Assembly (NCBI GenBank): GCA_002633005.1
Contig: NMRA01000065.1
Span: 673,066-737,065, forward strand
DNA length: 64,000 nucleotides
Direction of reading: 5' to 3'
Origin: Phoronis australis
Taxonomy: Eukaryota; Phoronida; Phoronidae
Each line of letters starts with the position of its first letter. Position 1 is the stretch's first letter. A program made the translations under genes and the position numbers. Positions 33,671 to 48,600 of this stretch are shown here, one piece after another. The notes beneath the pieces are model-generated. The model saw nothing but the letters and a program-made list of their open reading frames with translations, did no database searches and was not told the DNA's origin.

Positions 33671-36600
33671 CTGAAATGAAAAAAGTAAAACCAGTGAATT
33701 ACTGCTGTCTTTATTCCTCAATGGAACTTCAAGCTGGATAGGTAGTCTACCTCCGTTGCGGACCGCACGAGCGTTCCCACATCCTCCAATCACTTGAAAG
33801 GAAAAGTAACGCGAGACAATTTCGGGATGACAGTTTGTTTATCTCAATAAGTCGTTACCTAAAGTTTGCAACAGTTTTCTAGCACGTGCGGCAGTGACGC
33901 TTTCGAGAGCGATGTCGGACTCGTGAAAGTAAGTTCGTGTGCCTATTAAGTATTTGAATTATTAAAACGAAAATTAATGTGGGTTGGAGTTCGAATGTAA
34001 ATCTTGGATTCAGAGACGGATTCTTGACTCCGCTCTTCCCTCGCATTTCAAAAAAAAAACAGTCGGACAGCCGGTGTATGTGGTCCTTATAAGTGGAAGA
34101 GTTTCAAACTGAAAGCAGCAATTCGTCCCTGGTTAGCTGGCAATGTTTCTTTAGGGTTTACAAACGTTACCACTCGCACACGATCTTGAATTAACTTATT
34201 ATGGCCAAACAAGAAAGCAACTCATGAGGCAAGCAATGTGCCAATTTCGAATCCGCAATTTTAGCATGGCTCAACCCCAATAAATTTTGAAACGTTTTCT
34301 CAAGTTGGTGATGGTTCCGAAGTTCTTTTTGCATGGATACTACGAGTCTTCTTTTTGACTTTTAGTCAGATGAGAAACGCAGCTGTAAGAAAAAGTAACA
34401 CCATTATGAACATCCCCAGTGTTAAATGTACTCACCCATTGGTAGAAGTAACAGGCACCGACGCTGTGCTCGTGCACTTCGTGTTCAGGGTGGGGTTTCA
34501 GCAGTTCCAACACCCTGGCAGCGATCCCTGGGTCGACGTCGTTGATTTCGAAGCTCTTGAGGCGGTTGAACAGCCCTGGGTATTCCGGTGTGCGCACGGA
34601 GTTGAACAGCTTCTGACACATTTCCCAACTCTGCGTGAAATATTGACCTTTTTAGAGACAGTGATGCTTGCACATTCCAGATGATAGATTTGCGGGACAA
34701 AAGTTCTCGAGTTCAAAATCCATTAAGTTTCACGCAGCTAGGCGATCGTTTGCTCGGTAAACTGACAGCAGATTTCGGATACATGTTACCTGTTTACTCA
34801 CATCTGGTTGCGTGAAATACTACTAAAATGAATTGATTTCCACCCAAGTATGCTGGCGGTGCTGCTCGTCCGTAACTCCTTAGCATCAAATTGTCCCGCG
34901 GAACCTGTTGGAGGTGTTTCATTAGTGCGAACTTCAATAATTACGCCAAAGGGACTGGCTTTGGTCCCACGAGACAACTAAAATCGAGGCTCCGGCCTAG
35001 CTGAACTAAAAAATCGTTCCCAGTGGGAAGTCGCGCAATCCTCTGTCTGCCTTCTGACGTAATGTAAACTCTTGTTTAGGCCACTTATCATGCGCGCACC
35101 CAGCCTTCACCATGGGGGGGGCTCGAATTTCTGACGTTGTGGACCTTTTGCTAACAGAAGAGCGGACGGACTAAAAAAAATGGGGCATCCACTGCGAATT
35201 GCGCGTCTGCGCTTATTTAGGGACTTTTGTTCCATTTTGTCGGACTTTTTTCCTCTCAAGGGCGGATCTTTTGCCCATTTCGCCAAATGGGGGGCTCGTT
35301 TAAGGCCCCCCGCCGGAGCCACCCCTGAGTGCGCGCATGCTTCTCAAGACGCATTTCGCCGCGCGGCAGTCTTCATTTTGATAGTCACGTGACTTCCTAA
35401 ACGTTTGAATTTCGCACATGCGCAGATATGGAACACCTAGCTCTGATGGATAGTTAGAGGTCATAAAACTACTCGAGGTGATCCAGATGGATGCTGCTTT
35501 GTACGGTAGCTTGCACTATGGAAGAAAATCTTAGGAAGCAGTGACTTCAATCCCATAATGCAACATTTCAACTTCGGTCACCGGCCAATCCATTTGTGGC
35601 GGCCACTTCTCCAAGATAGCCATAGTGTACTCGCTAAACACTCGCCTTTCATTTGCGTGATTTTTCGGTGTCTTGCGAGAGCTTGCTGTTCTCGCAAGAA
35701 ACATTTCAGAAATTCAGCTGCAAAATATTTTTGAAAAATATGAAAATATATCGAAGATTGCCTGTTGATATACGCTGCCTAAGTCATCACAGGCATTTGA
35801 AAATTACCCGTTTTAGTTACTTAAAGGTGTCAAAATGCTAGCAGTAGCGTAACACATACACACATTGCCATTGTCTAACCGAATTAGTGGCCTTTAGGGC
35901 TTATCTGAACGTTATCAAAACGTCATAGAGTGACAGAAGGATTATTAGACTGCGGTGTCTAGTTAACATGTCGTGTTACCGTGGGACACTAACGGGGTTT
36001 CGCAAGTGTCCTAACTAATGGAGAGCGGGTGCTCACAATGCTTCTTTAGATTGTGTTATTTGGAGGAAATGTAATATACACTGACTGTATGTCACTGACC
36101 TTTGTTGTGGACTCGGGATCCCCCAGCAGTAGCAATGCTGCAACCATAACGTCCTTGATGGCCGGCGGTGGATTCTTATACTGGCGTATCTCCATCATGA
36201 CAGATCGGTCCATGGAAAGTAGAGAACCCTTATACTTGTCGATCTTAACAAGTGCTTCCAACATGTCGCGAGCCCGAGTCGCTTCTGGCTGTAGCTTCAT
36301 GTCAAGACCTTTCATCCTGCAGTTGTCAACCGCCTTCTGAAGGTCTTTCTTGATCCCCGTTTTCAACGCCTGCTTCAGTTCTACAGTGACATGTCGCTAT
36401 TGAAGGCATTTGGCAAAAGGATGGTGCAAAATTAGTTGCAATTTACTCTGTAAGTAATAGTCCGTAGGCTCAACAAAACCATCTCAATAAAAACAATCAA
36501 TTATAGCAAACAAAGCAAATATAACGACATCAAGTGTCATCAACTGACCCTCTTTCGTGGAGATCAGGTTAAAGAGTTCGCGTGCTTCGTCCACCAGCGA

Positions 36601-39600
36601 CAAGGAAGGTCGTCTTATGTACGTGTGTTGCTGGAGGAACGTGTCGTAAGCGTCTGCAGCCTCCTGCAACTTCTCCAGGTCCGGGTTTTCTTTCCTCAAC
36701 TCTTCCACAAGGTAGCTCTGCAGCTGATCGTCCACTGAACAAGAAAGAACGCGTGGTTATCATTAATCGGAAATTAATGCAGCTTTCGTCTCGTGAGTGG
36801 CTGTTCAGAATGGCCGCATTAAGCAAGGTACGTTTCACATGAAAGGAAAGATTGTACGTAGAACGCTATTCCGCGAAATGATTAACCTATTCCGCGTTAT
36901 ATATTCCGAGGTTCAAGTAGATATAGAAATACCGCACATTTCAGCAGTATTTAGCAGTCAAAAAGACAGATTAATTAAGCCGCTTGGCTAAACCCACACA
37001 ATCTGTCATAATATTCCAAACCCGCGCAATAGGATATAAAACCATCAGCGACTTGGGAAAATGTTTCAGTGTTTATTTAAGTTTGCCAAAATTTGTAACT
37101 GGCATACGTACATGTCTAGGACCAATATATTACTCCCAGGTACATGTACAGTACGCATTGCCTGTTACATGAGTTGCTGACTTATTCGGCAGCAGTTCAC
37201 AATCGGATGGGCGTGGATGTTTTTAAACCTTTTAAGGATATCTCAAACCTTATTCACAAAACTAAGCCATTTTTACAATATTTCACATATGTCAAGCCAA
37301 ATGCCTTATCTTCATTCCTAGGGAAATATATACCGTGTAGCGAGAAAAAAAGATTTAGCAGAACAACCTTGGAACCACACAACCGCGAGGAAATTTTCAC
37401 TCAAATCGAATCTCCGCGAGACAAAGAGCAGCTCCGTTCATTTATCGAGTCGCCGTTGTCAACGACCTGTACATATGATAAAAAGATGTCGGGGGAAACG
37501 AAGCCGAAACGTTAGCTTTGATCCTGAGAGTGTTTTGTGTCTGCATGCATTTAGTCGACCGTTGAGAACGAATCCGCCTCCATGCCTCCATGAATTTGTG
37601 CGGTTCACGAACATAGCAAGTTGTGAAAATCCTCACCCAAATTTCTTAATTCGGGTAATTTGACATTTCGCTGTTTAGAGATCATGCTCACGACGCGGTT
37701 TAACCACCGACCCAATTCCGTTATCCATTTCATACATGTACTTAGTTTTCATATAAGTCTCTAAGCGCGTGGTGTGTCTAACAATGAACTGTTGACATAC
37801 TTTAAATTGGAGCACAATACACCATCTTGATCCACCTAATATGCTGGCTGTGCCCGTGACTCAGTTGGAGTCTAAGCATAGGAGATTGGCTTGGTTTAAA
37901 CTGAACGTTTTTGTGATAAGTAAATTACGCACTGCAAATTCGGATGTCACTGCGCGTGAATGTTGAAAGAATGAAAGTGGCTAAGAGGTATATAAATTAT
38001 ATTGACCAAAGACAAGTTTTCATCGAAGAATGAAGCGAAGTCATTGAGATTTTCACGTATCGTCATATAATGGGCTTTTCGGTTTCGGCAATTCGACTTT
38101 ATTTGAACTTAAAGTCCTCTCACGCGTTGTTAACCCTTACTACATGGTTAGAAGATGTTATAAGGATCCAAGAAGTACCTACCCCATAATTAATACACGA
38201 TCCGTACTCGAAAACAGTTTAAATGAACGCGCCACTCACGATTCGCACCCGAAGAAACACCGCCATTTTGAACTTGCCGCGAACCCGGAAGTACAATTCA
38301 TTCAGGAACCCAGGCCGAGAAAACGCCGTCAGTGCGACTNTCAGGACAAGTTCCTGAACTGATGAGCCGGAAATGTGGGTACGGAAATAACCGATGACAA
38401 CCGGTATTCATACGCTCAGAGAGAAGGGTCAAATACTGTTAAAAATCGCTTTTGGCAAGAAAGGCGAAAAGAATATAAAGAAAGAGTGTCGAAAATAAGA
38501 ATTTATGCAGTAAGTATTTTCGGATACTGGAACCACATGGGCAGTTTGCAAGAAGGACTTTTAGAACACAAGTTCTTGAAAATGGCATGGTGGATTCCGT
38601 TGAAACTTTCCAAACATAATGGTTATCTCAAAAACATTGTTAGGATTTTCGATATAAAAGCCTAGTTTTTGCGTAATGTAACAAAGAGTTATATGACTTC
38701 TCAGTATTTTTTCAAAAAAATCTGTACGTTTTGCGAGCTGATTTGTCATAGAAATCAAACGAACAGGCTAACCGAAAATTGCTAACAGCGTTTTTTAGGT
38801 AACTGGTGGAGTTTCATTTTAAAAAGGTTTCATAAAATCGACCGAGGAGTTATTATTTCTATGAATGTACCTTTCTTAAACATTGAATTTTTCAAAAAGT
38901 TGTTACCGTAATAATTGCATTTAAATATAAAACAAGTTTTTATACTTCCTAGTCCTTTTTCTTTTAGAAAACATTCTTTTACTAGTTGACAGAGCAAATG
39001 CTTTTGAGAAATGAATTATAATGGAGGGTTGACGAACTCACCAGAGACAGCTAAATATCTGCGAAATGCACCTTGAACTGGTTGAGGAAGTGGCGATTTG
39101 AGTTTCCAAAAAAGCTGTTGTGCATTCTACACGTTTAGTTCGACGTGTCGAACAGGGGGTTTTGCCGTGAGCCCCCACCCCCCACCCCCCCTCCCTCCAT
39201 CGCCTTCAATTTCGCCCCTTCAGGGTAGACAATACCTCCTGTAGCGTCTTCACAATTAATTGTTTCACAATGTATCGACTGGAAGGGCCGTGGACCCCTT
39301 TACGTTGATGCCCGTAGCTACGGCAGTCTCAATATGCATGTCGTTCTAAAAATTCGTTGGTTTATTTTGGTTTGAAGATTGGTTTTTACCCAACTCTGAT
39401 ATTCGCTAGACCTTTTTACGGATGACGAGAGAGGTCATATACACAAAACAGCGCCGTAAAAACTTTGTAAAAATCACTTCATTTCAGTAGAGTTTCAACT
39501 GCCAGACTTCCGAGCAGACGATTGCATGCATTGGATCTCTCGTGCGCAACAAATCTACGTTCTGGGATGCGCATGTGTCGATTTCCGCTATCCGTCACAG

Positions 39601-42600
39601 GACAATCAGAGATGTGCCCTGGCACAACACAAATGTTCAAAATACAAATATTCACCAATGTTGCTAAATGACATTTAATGTCCCTAATCAGTCGAGGCTG
39701 GCCAAGATTTTAGCCATCGAACAATTTCGTTTTACCCGTGCTTGCTTCGAGCTTGCCTAGCAACTCTTCGCCTTCGTGAAGAAGTGCAGTCACCTCCATC
39801 TTATTGGCTCGCAGAAAATCATCATAGTTTTTCAGCGCCAAACTAAGTTCCTTCGCTTCCGGTTCTTTCTTTTCCATTTCGCACTGGACACATTTCGCCA
39901 GTCGTTTGGCTTCAATTTCTGAAACGATTGACAAAAGTGCTTCTAGCTTAATACTCGAGTGCAATAGTTAGTTTGAAGAAGTGGAAAAGAAATTAAAACA
40001 CTGCAAAAGTCGCAAAGCATTCGTCTTACTGTAAGTGGAAAACCTTGATAAGCGAAAATACGATCGTTATTCTTCCGTCTGGTGGAAGACCAAGAAAACA
40101 TCTGCCGGTCCCATTCTCCCATTTGCACGATGTTTTGTATATTGGTAAGGCGAATACTACATCGGCGTTACACCTTCATTGATTAGGTGGAAAAAGAAGT
40201 TTCAAGAAAAGTACCACTATAGCTTGAAACAAACCATAGTTAGCACCTGTATACCTCGAGCTTGTCGTGTTTGTTCAAGTTTTGCTTTTGCATCGTCAAG
40301 CACTGTGGGTCTTGATAGGTGGCCGTGCTTTGAAAGGAAATCTTCCAGCTCACTAATGGTGGCATCTGCTTGTTCGTCATCTAAGACGTCGTCAGCCATT
40401 AATGCCACGAGTCTTTCTGACAGTTCGTTATAGCGTGCATCTTCAATGAAAAACGTTCATGATTACGAGCCAATACGACACTGTCAACTTTATTCTCATA
40501 TACTACCAGCATAAAACACCTGTACTTTTAAAACGCGTTGGTGGAGTCCTAAAATTCCTCATGTGATTGCCCGAACGTTTTACGTTGATTACATGAAAAA
40601 GTTGATCGCCATAATGGCTGCATTTGTTTGCTACTCCGGTGCCATCGGGTCAACTAGCCAAGACATGTGATTGGTTCTCACTAACGACTTCCGGCTTACA
40701 GTCCAATCAGATGTCTTAGTCGCTTGAGTCGGTAAAACCGGCGATGTCAATCAAGACTACTCCTTTGCAGCAGCAGTTGTTTGTTTTTGTAAGCTCATTC
40801 TTGAATTTTAACCAACTAAGTGAACAAATATGTGTGGCATTTTTTCGTCCATCTAAACAGTGCGGTAAAGATATCTATAACACGATGTAAGTTTCAACCT
40901 TTTCTTATCTAGCATGCTAAAAACTCCTACAAAGTATTGTTACGCATACAGTTCGCCACTTACCTATTTGTTCTTTCTGAGTTTCGAAGAACTTGCGAGC
41001 TTTGTCGAGTATGTTGGGAAGGTAGCTGTGCTGCTCTACAAAGGCCTCGTAATTGTTTATTAGTGTTTGAAGTTGCTGAATATCAGTTTCCTCTGCAGCC
41101 ATAGCCTCTTCTATTTGGCGCTGGAAGTTTGAGTTCTCCTGCTCTGTAAAATGAGAAACTACGTCAGAAAAAAATCAAATTTCATTGCGCAGTTTTGGCG
41201 ATTTAAGTACTACTAAAGTTGTACGATTTCCCATGACGACATTTGTTCTTTATTTTTTTCTTTTTATGATGTAGCAATTTGCCTCACACATCAGTGCTCA
41301 TTTTGTCTCGAACTTGAATGTTGAGAGACGTTGTGTAAGTTAGCATTTGTGATTCTACGCCTTGTTAGAACCAACTGACTGTTTGTCAAGGATAAGGCAA
41401 TACCTTCAATTCTCGATCGTCATTCGCCCATGGAAACAACTTTAAGGGTCACCTGAAATTTGTTTTTGCTGTGACATGCATGCCGTTATTGAAAATACCG
41501 ATACGTACACTTCAATTGGGATACATGTTCATTTTCGCACGGAGGCGTACGGCCTTGTATGCCCGTATATACACAATGGGGCACGTGCATGTAGAACGTG
41601 CTGTGTTACCTTCAGCTTGCTTCATCTCTTCCAGCGCAAGCTGTGCCTTTTTCAGAAGGGACACAGGTTTCTCTACGAATGCGTTAGTCTCAAGGAACGT
41701 TGTGTAGTCTTCAATGGTAGACGCCAGCGTTTCTGTGTTACCAGAGCTCATTGCCTCTTCTAACTTCTTCCGAAAGAACTCGTCTTTTTCAACTGCGTAT
41801 CAAACGTAACCGAATCAGGATTATTCAGGATTGGTATTTTTGATATGCTGAATTTTTTTTAAAATCTTTAATAAGTGTTAAAAGCACCGAGCGTCAAGTG
41901 AAACTTGCAAACGACTGATTAGACTACGCACATGATAGATGACCTTGACTTTCTCCTGTGTACACGTAGTTTCAAGAAGGTTGTCCTATGTTTTTCGCGC
42001 TTTAAATGAACTTTTAATGTGGTGACGGGCTATGTTTGTGGTTAGGACCACTATTACTCCCAGGCCTGTGGGTGATTGCAACAACACGGCTTTCAATCTT
42101 GCTGTAATACTGTATTTGTTCACGCGAGAGGGCACGCTGTAGAAAATGACGCAAAATTGCAAATGACAGGAGAAGCAAAGTTGTTCTGACGAGGGTACAC
42201 TATGTCGTTTTGAATTTCATCGCTCAAAAATGTAAGTTTAAAACAACTAGGAAAATACTTCTTATCGTAATCTTCAATCTCTAGTTTCTCATCGGTTGGC
42301 GTTCCATTTTGTCGAGTGGTTACACAGCGCGTTCTCCCTAGTCGAATTCGTTGAGTGACTTCGTATTTTCAATAATGTTTTATGTATTTTCTCAAAGTTT
42401 GGATGACAGCTTGAAAATAAGATGAGTTTTGCCAATTTACAACTCCAAACGGCAAATTTAGGATCTCCACTTTATTGCCATCTGGTGACTGAAAATGAAG
42501 GTGCACTTCCTTTAGCTTGATTGGTTGGTTTCATCCTTCTACGAACACCTTTGTCCGACATTACATTGCAGATATCCCAGGACTAATCGAAAGTGTTAAT

Positions 42601-45600
42601 GTCGAAGTGATGAGACGACTGGGTTTGAACACTCTAAGACATGCAACTTATGTGTGTGAAATGATGCTTTAAAGTGCTTACTTTGGGCACACAGAATTTC
42701 TCATTAATGCCATAAGGTTCAAACACCACCGAGCAAAAATGCGTACGTAGTTCAGTACGTTACCTACTTCAGTAGGCACATCTGCTCAGAATGAAATGCA
42801 AGCGCCTAGTATTTGCCTTCGACGTTACCTGGTGCCTCATCTTACCCAAGCGAGCCTTTTCCATTTCAATCCTTACTCTAGCTTCCTCAAGAATGAACGG
42901 ATATTCGCTTTCCTCTTTGGAGTCTAAGTACTTTGTGAACACTTCGTACGCTGTTTCCAAATTTTGCAGGTCGAAGTCAGGCTTATCCATTGCTTGCCGA
43001 AGTTCTTCCTTAAGCTCTGCACGTTTGGCCACTTGAAAACGAAAATCTCTCGTTGTTAATTAAATTAGTAACTCGATGCCCTTACTTAGTACTTTCTTTT
43101 TTTGGGGCAAATGTTTGCAAAATTATCGGTAGTAAAAAGGACAAGGCCGCATTCTTACCGTTCTTTCAGGCTAGCACGTGTAATGTACATAAATCTAATT
43201 ATAATAAAATTTTTAAAAGGTGTAACGACTGGAAAACGGCTTAACATTCAAAAGGTGGATAGTCAGTTATGAGCTTAATTAGAGCCCATGATGGATTCGG
43301 TGAACACGATAAGAACCAGTTGTGCAAAATATATCACTCATTTAACCGAGGTGGGTATGACATTGTGAGTCTTAAAACAGCCCAGTGGTCGAAATATAGG
43401 GAGAGAAAGGTTAATTCTATTGCTGATAACAATTTTGAATTTAAAGACCTCATTCCTTTGCATTCACCATTTTTGAACACAGGATGCGGACTTTTGTTAG
43501 TCGAAAGGTATCATTAATATGTATTAGCCGTTTTTGTTTGGCCTTATTTTATGTTAATATTTTAATTTCTTTTAAAAAGTGAGCGTGATTGCCACAGAAA
43601 CCTCCATATTGCATTAGTCCGCAGTCACTCACTACGGCGACCGTCTTAGGTGATGGTGCATCATCAGAAATAAAAATCAAACTAAAAAAATCAATTAAGT
43701 TTTAAAATATTTGTAGCTGAGTTGAATAAGCACTATTTGAGCTAAAGTTTCGACTGAGCATTAAAATCGGTTTTAACTAAAATGAAGCGAAAAGACCAAA
43801 GACGTTAACAAGACTGTTTACAATGGCCGCCACCATTATTGTGTCATGGACCGTGGTGACACCTAGCGGGTGGGTGTGCGCCGACGAAGTAGGCTAGCAA
43901 GGCGTTAACTATGGGCGACTTTAGTTTGTCAATTCAAAATTGTGAAGTGTCTCTCTACGGTCTCTGAAAAGACTATCTTTAAAACTTGTCTTCAGAAAAA
44001 AAACTTCCGCTGGTGGTTTGCTTTGACACGCGTGTATAGGTCCTGAAAAACGACCACTTTTGAGCGATCATTATAAATTTACTCTACAACTTTTACAAGT
44101 TGAATATGCATTAATTTCATTTTTCTGCCTTTGACGCTGACATTGCATTGTATTCAAATTCATGATTATGTTGCAAAATTAAACTTATGAGTACGTACAG
44201 TCCTCTGATTTCATTCTTTTCATCATTTCCCGCGCCTCGGCTAATACTGCTCCTGGTACTATCGATTTATTGGCTTTTAAGAATTCCTCGTATTCGGTGA
44301 CTGATCTTTCGAGTTTCTTAATATCAACATTTTCCATTTGCATAATGGACTTCAATGTCTGTTGAAATTCCGAATCCTCAACCACAGCCTGCTGTTCACA
44401 TTTCAGGCGTTCAATCCTCATACGTGCCTCCTGTAATACGTCCGGCTTCGGAAGGAATGTATTAGTCTCGAGAAACTGTTCGTACTCTAGCGTGGCGGAA
44501 ACCAAACGTGCCACGTCGGGTGTTTCGCTATTAAGCAATGACTTTAAAATTTCTTGGAAATCGCTGTCTTTAGCTTTCGCAAGCTTTTCGTTCCTTAATT
44601 TGTTAATTGTTTCTCGTGCCTGATCAACCAGTCCTGATGGTGACAGAAAAGGATTGCTTTCAAGAAACTGTTCGTATTCGTTTGTGACCGACTCCAATTC
44701 AACGTCATCAACGTTGTCAGCGCCCAAAAGAGAGCTTAGCTTGCTTCGGAATTCAATGTCTTCGGCCTTTAATTGTTCCTCTTTTCTAATCCTCGCAATC
44801 ATCGCTAGAGCTTCATCAACAATAGCTGGTCTTGACAACGTTTCGTCTGCAGTTTGCAAAAACTGCTCAAAGTCATTTGTTTCCTGCTCTAGTTTAGTGA
44901 TATCGATCGTCTCGGCATCCATTTGCGATTTCAGCTTTTCGTGATGCTCTAGGAACTGTGCATGTTTTTTGATCAAGAATTTCGCTTTGTCAATTTCGTC
45001 CGGTCTGTCGAAAGAGGTATTGGCCATGAGGAACTCTTCAAAATCTGTTACGGTTTTCTTCAGTTGCTGTACGTCAACTGGTTCGCTGGACAGCAGTGCC
45101 TTGAGTCTATCCATCAACCGAGCATGTTCTGTAAGAGCAAGGTATTTGATCGCACAATTATCCTGAGCTTAGTCATGGGACTAAGAGTTCCTATGACCAT
45201 TGTGAGGTACTATTTTGACCTCATTAAATCAGATTTTCACGCATAATTAGGTCTTGATAAGATAAGTATAAATATTTTCAACGCAAGTATATGGATACTT
45301 ATGGTAGATTCCGTGGATTTTTTTCCTTGTTCCTATATTTATAAGTATGCTCGATTTACTAGTTTCGATAATTGCAAGGTCATGCAAAGTCAAGATCACG
45401 TGATAATTTCTTAGCTACTGCTATTTTCCCCAAACATGCACATAACAGTCGTGTAGGGCATGTGCATGTTTTGCCAGTTTTGGCCGAATCACCAATTCCT
45501 CCCTGGTATAAGGAAAGTAACTTTGATCTCAGTAACCCTGATTTTCATGCATAATTAGGTCTTTATTAGCACAAATTATAAATATCCATTTATTTTGGAC

Positions 45601-48600
45601 TACGTGGGGAAGATCTATGGCTTGATTCTTAGTAAACAAGGGTGCCCAATTTATTTTTCATACTTATTTCGAAGAGAATTCAAGGTCATATGATAATTTC
45701 CCTATCACTCTTACTCCAAAAATTAACATAATAGCCAAAACACGGCATGAATGTACAAGTTTTATATAAAAACGTCATTTTTGTAAAGATGGCAATAATT
45801 CTTAGATTCTTATTTGATCCTGATAAAGGGCAAACAATTTCTGCTTCAACAATACAAATTTTCTTTCATAATTGTTTCGACCATAGATTGTAAATATACT
45901 CATCTCTAGAACCACTGGACGGAATTTGATGAGCTTTGTTAACGAGGGTGCCTGGTTATATGAGGCTATTAGATATGTCAAGGTCAATGCAATTTTCTAA
46001 GTAAACGAAACATTTAACTTCTAACAATAATTTATTCCTATAGACACCTTTTGCCAATAGTTTGACCCTTTCACCGTCGAATTAAGATCTACTTCAGTGA
46101 CACATTTTGTAGATATGCAAAGACACATGTGACTTTTCAGCCGCTTGACGAAATCTGGTAATCTTTGGATCTATTCTTGCCCGAATTCCGAGGTCATTGT
46201 CAGTGCTTATATCCAAAAAAGGGAATGTGGGCTCTTAGCCAATGCTTTAGAGAACTTTGATTTTTAACCGCCCCTTCTACCTGGAAATATTGTTAATGTA
46301 TTTAGTTAGCTTTATTACGTAAGCTGCACTCGGAAATTTCTGCGCAACTCAGCAAAATTGTTATTTGAAAAAATTTGAATTCTCATAAGTGATCGAGAAA
46401 TTCCTAGGTAACCTGGAACTCGATTGACTTTGAAATTATCAAAGTTAAACTGGCATCCTACTTAACATACGAATCGAGTCAGTGATTCTGAAATTCCATC
46501 ACTTGATTTGAGAGCTATGAAGATTTACAGTATACTTAATTGGGTATATAAATCAAGGTTACTGAGGTAAAAAATTCCGTACCCTATACCAGCCTCCCGT
46601 TCAGTAGCGCTAGGATTTCGCTCAAAAGCAAGACTTCGCGAGTTTACGTGAGACATTGCCGTGTACTTCACGTGATAACACGTGACTTTGGCTGGATTTT
46701 AGCTAGGTCCCAGTGTAGGCCATAGCGTTACTGAACGCACGACAGGATTAAAAGAGAAACTCGAAATGGTCACCTGGAGAAAGAATGTCAATATCTTATA
46801 AATCTTGCACGTGTTTGCCAGTGGCCATTGTGGGGAGAAAATAGCAGTTATCGAGAAATTGTAACCTGAATGTAGTCTTTATTTTGACGAAAACTCCGTG
46901 ATTTCTGGGTTGTTTTTGTAATTATTTCCTTGTATGGTCTGTGTATTCTTCAATAAATATATATCATCTTAAAAAAGACTTTCCATTTCTTATAAAGTTT
47001 GCACATACACACCCTATTTTTGTCTGATATGCACATTTTTAGGAAAAGTGGAAGTGATTTGGAATTTATCTCGTGACCTTCAAATTGGCTGGCCTTGTAT
47101 ATATCAAAAATAAATCCGGAATCCTGACTAATACAGGAGTTCTGCAAACATCTCCAGATTCTGTCCAGAAATTCATCAGACATGTTTTACTATAATTTAT
47201 GCTAAATAAGAGCAATGTAATTTTGGGTTAAAGGGGTCAAAATTGCTTGTCCTACATTAGGATGGAAGAAGCACATGAAAATGGTTTTAGGGATAATACG
47301 TGGCGATTGCTTCAAAAACTTTCACACGTGGACTCTCTTAGCTCCTGGAATACTTGATGACAAAGATGTATTGCGGTGTTGTACATGTATAGCTTGTTTC
47401 GGTGATTATTTTTCCTTTAACATTCCGGTAAATGCAAATAAATGGTGAGAGAAGTGTCGTTGGAGAAAGGTGCATACACTGGCGTCCACGTCGGAGCACG
47501 TGCAGCCTTCAAAGCACGCGTCGGTGAAGACTAGTTTCATAATTTCGTAGAGCATACGTCGCCATCTTTTTCAGGGCATGTAAACTTACCTCTGGTTGCC
47601 AATGTCGTCTTGATACACCCAATCGCTACGTCTAACATCACTGGTCGGTCTTCATTCGGGTGGTTCAAAAGGTATTCCTCCACTACCTCCACGTGGTGTT
47701 GGAGCTCATCAAATTTACTTTCCTTTTGGTCCATAAGATCGGCAAGGACCACCAGCATGGACTGGAGCGATTCCTTTAAAGACAAATTTTTACATTCGGA
47801 TTTTCACCGCCACTAAAAGGCTACAAAATCTGGTTTCGGCCCATTAACAGATATTAAAAACGACTTTTCGATCCAGCTCTCTGAAACAAAATTATGCTCT
47901 GTAACCCTTGACAACACTATGAAGTCTGGAGGAAAATTTGAAAACTCCTTTCGAACGGGCAAGCGACTCATATTGTCCTAGCGAATTACACGGCATGAAC
48001 CATTATATCCAATCTGCGACATAAGGCGTGTTAGGTTTTAGTCGATTCCTGTTTTGTCTTTCAAGATTGATGTCAATGATGCATTAGCACGTGACAGATT
48101 GAGGATTTGTTGACATTATCAACGTGTCTTCCACAGTGGCCTCCCTGTATTTTCCACTGAATGATGGTGCGCTACCCCAATTTTTTCATGTTTTTCCCGA
48201 ATATTCTCCGAATCAAAGGAGCAATTGCCACCCTCCCCCGGCCCCCAGTCTTCCTGGTTGCATAATCTCAATTATTAGCTTTTAGCTGTTTGGTGTTTGA
48301 GCTATGTAATCCTGTGGACCCAGAGAAACTTCACTGTCTCGGGTGTTTGATTTAACCTAAGACAATGGAGATGTCAATTATCTAAGTCACTTTCAAAACA
48401 AAGTCGCAAGTCTTCATACATGACAGTCGATGTCTCCCTTGTTTGACTATACAAAACCATCTAAGAAAGTTGTCTTCCAGTTATAAGTTTGCAGAACTTC
48501 GTGATAAACGATTCACGCTCTGGTCAGAAACGTGGCAACATAGCTGACATCAGTGGACGTTGTCCACAACAAGTAGTACACAAACGTTAATGGTAGCAAC

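Noticed and set aside
33536-33793. An extra exon at about 33741-33791 between the stalk-like exon and the terminal exon
   Set aside because: It has plausible splice sites, but in phase 0 it begins with a stop codon, and in the phase that is open it does not join the terminal exon in frame.
44654-45246. Plus-strand frames of about 94-96 codons
   Set aside because: Antisense shadows of the five-repeat exon on the minus strand.
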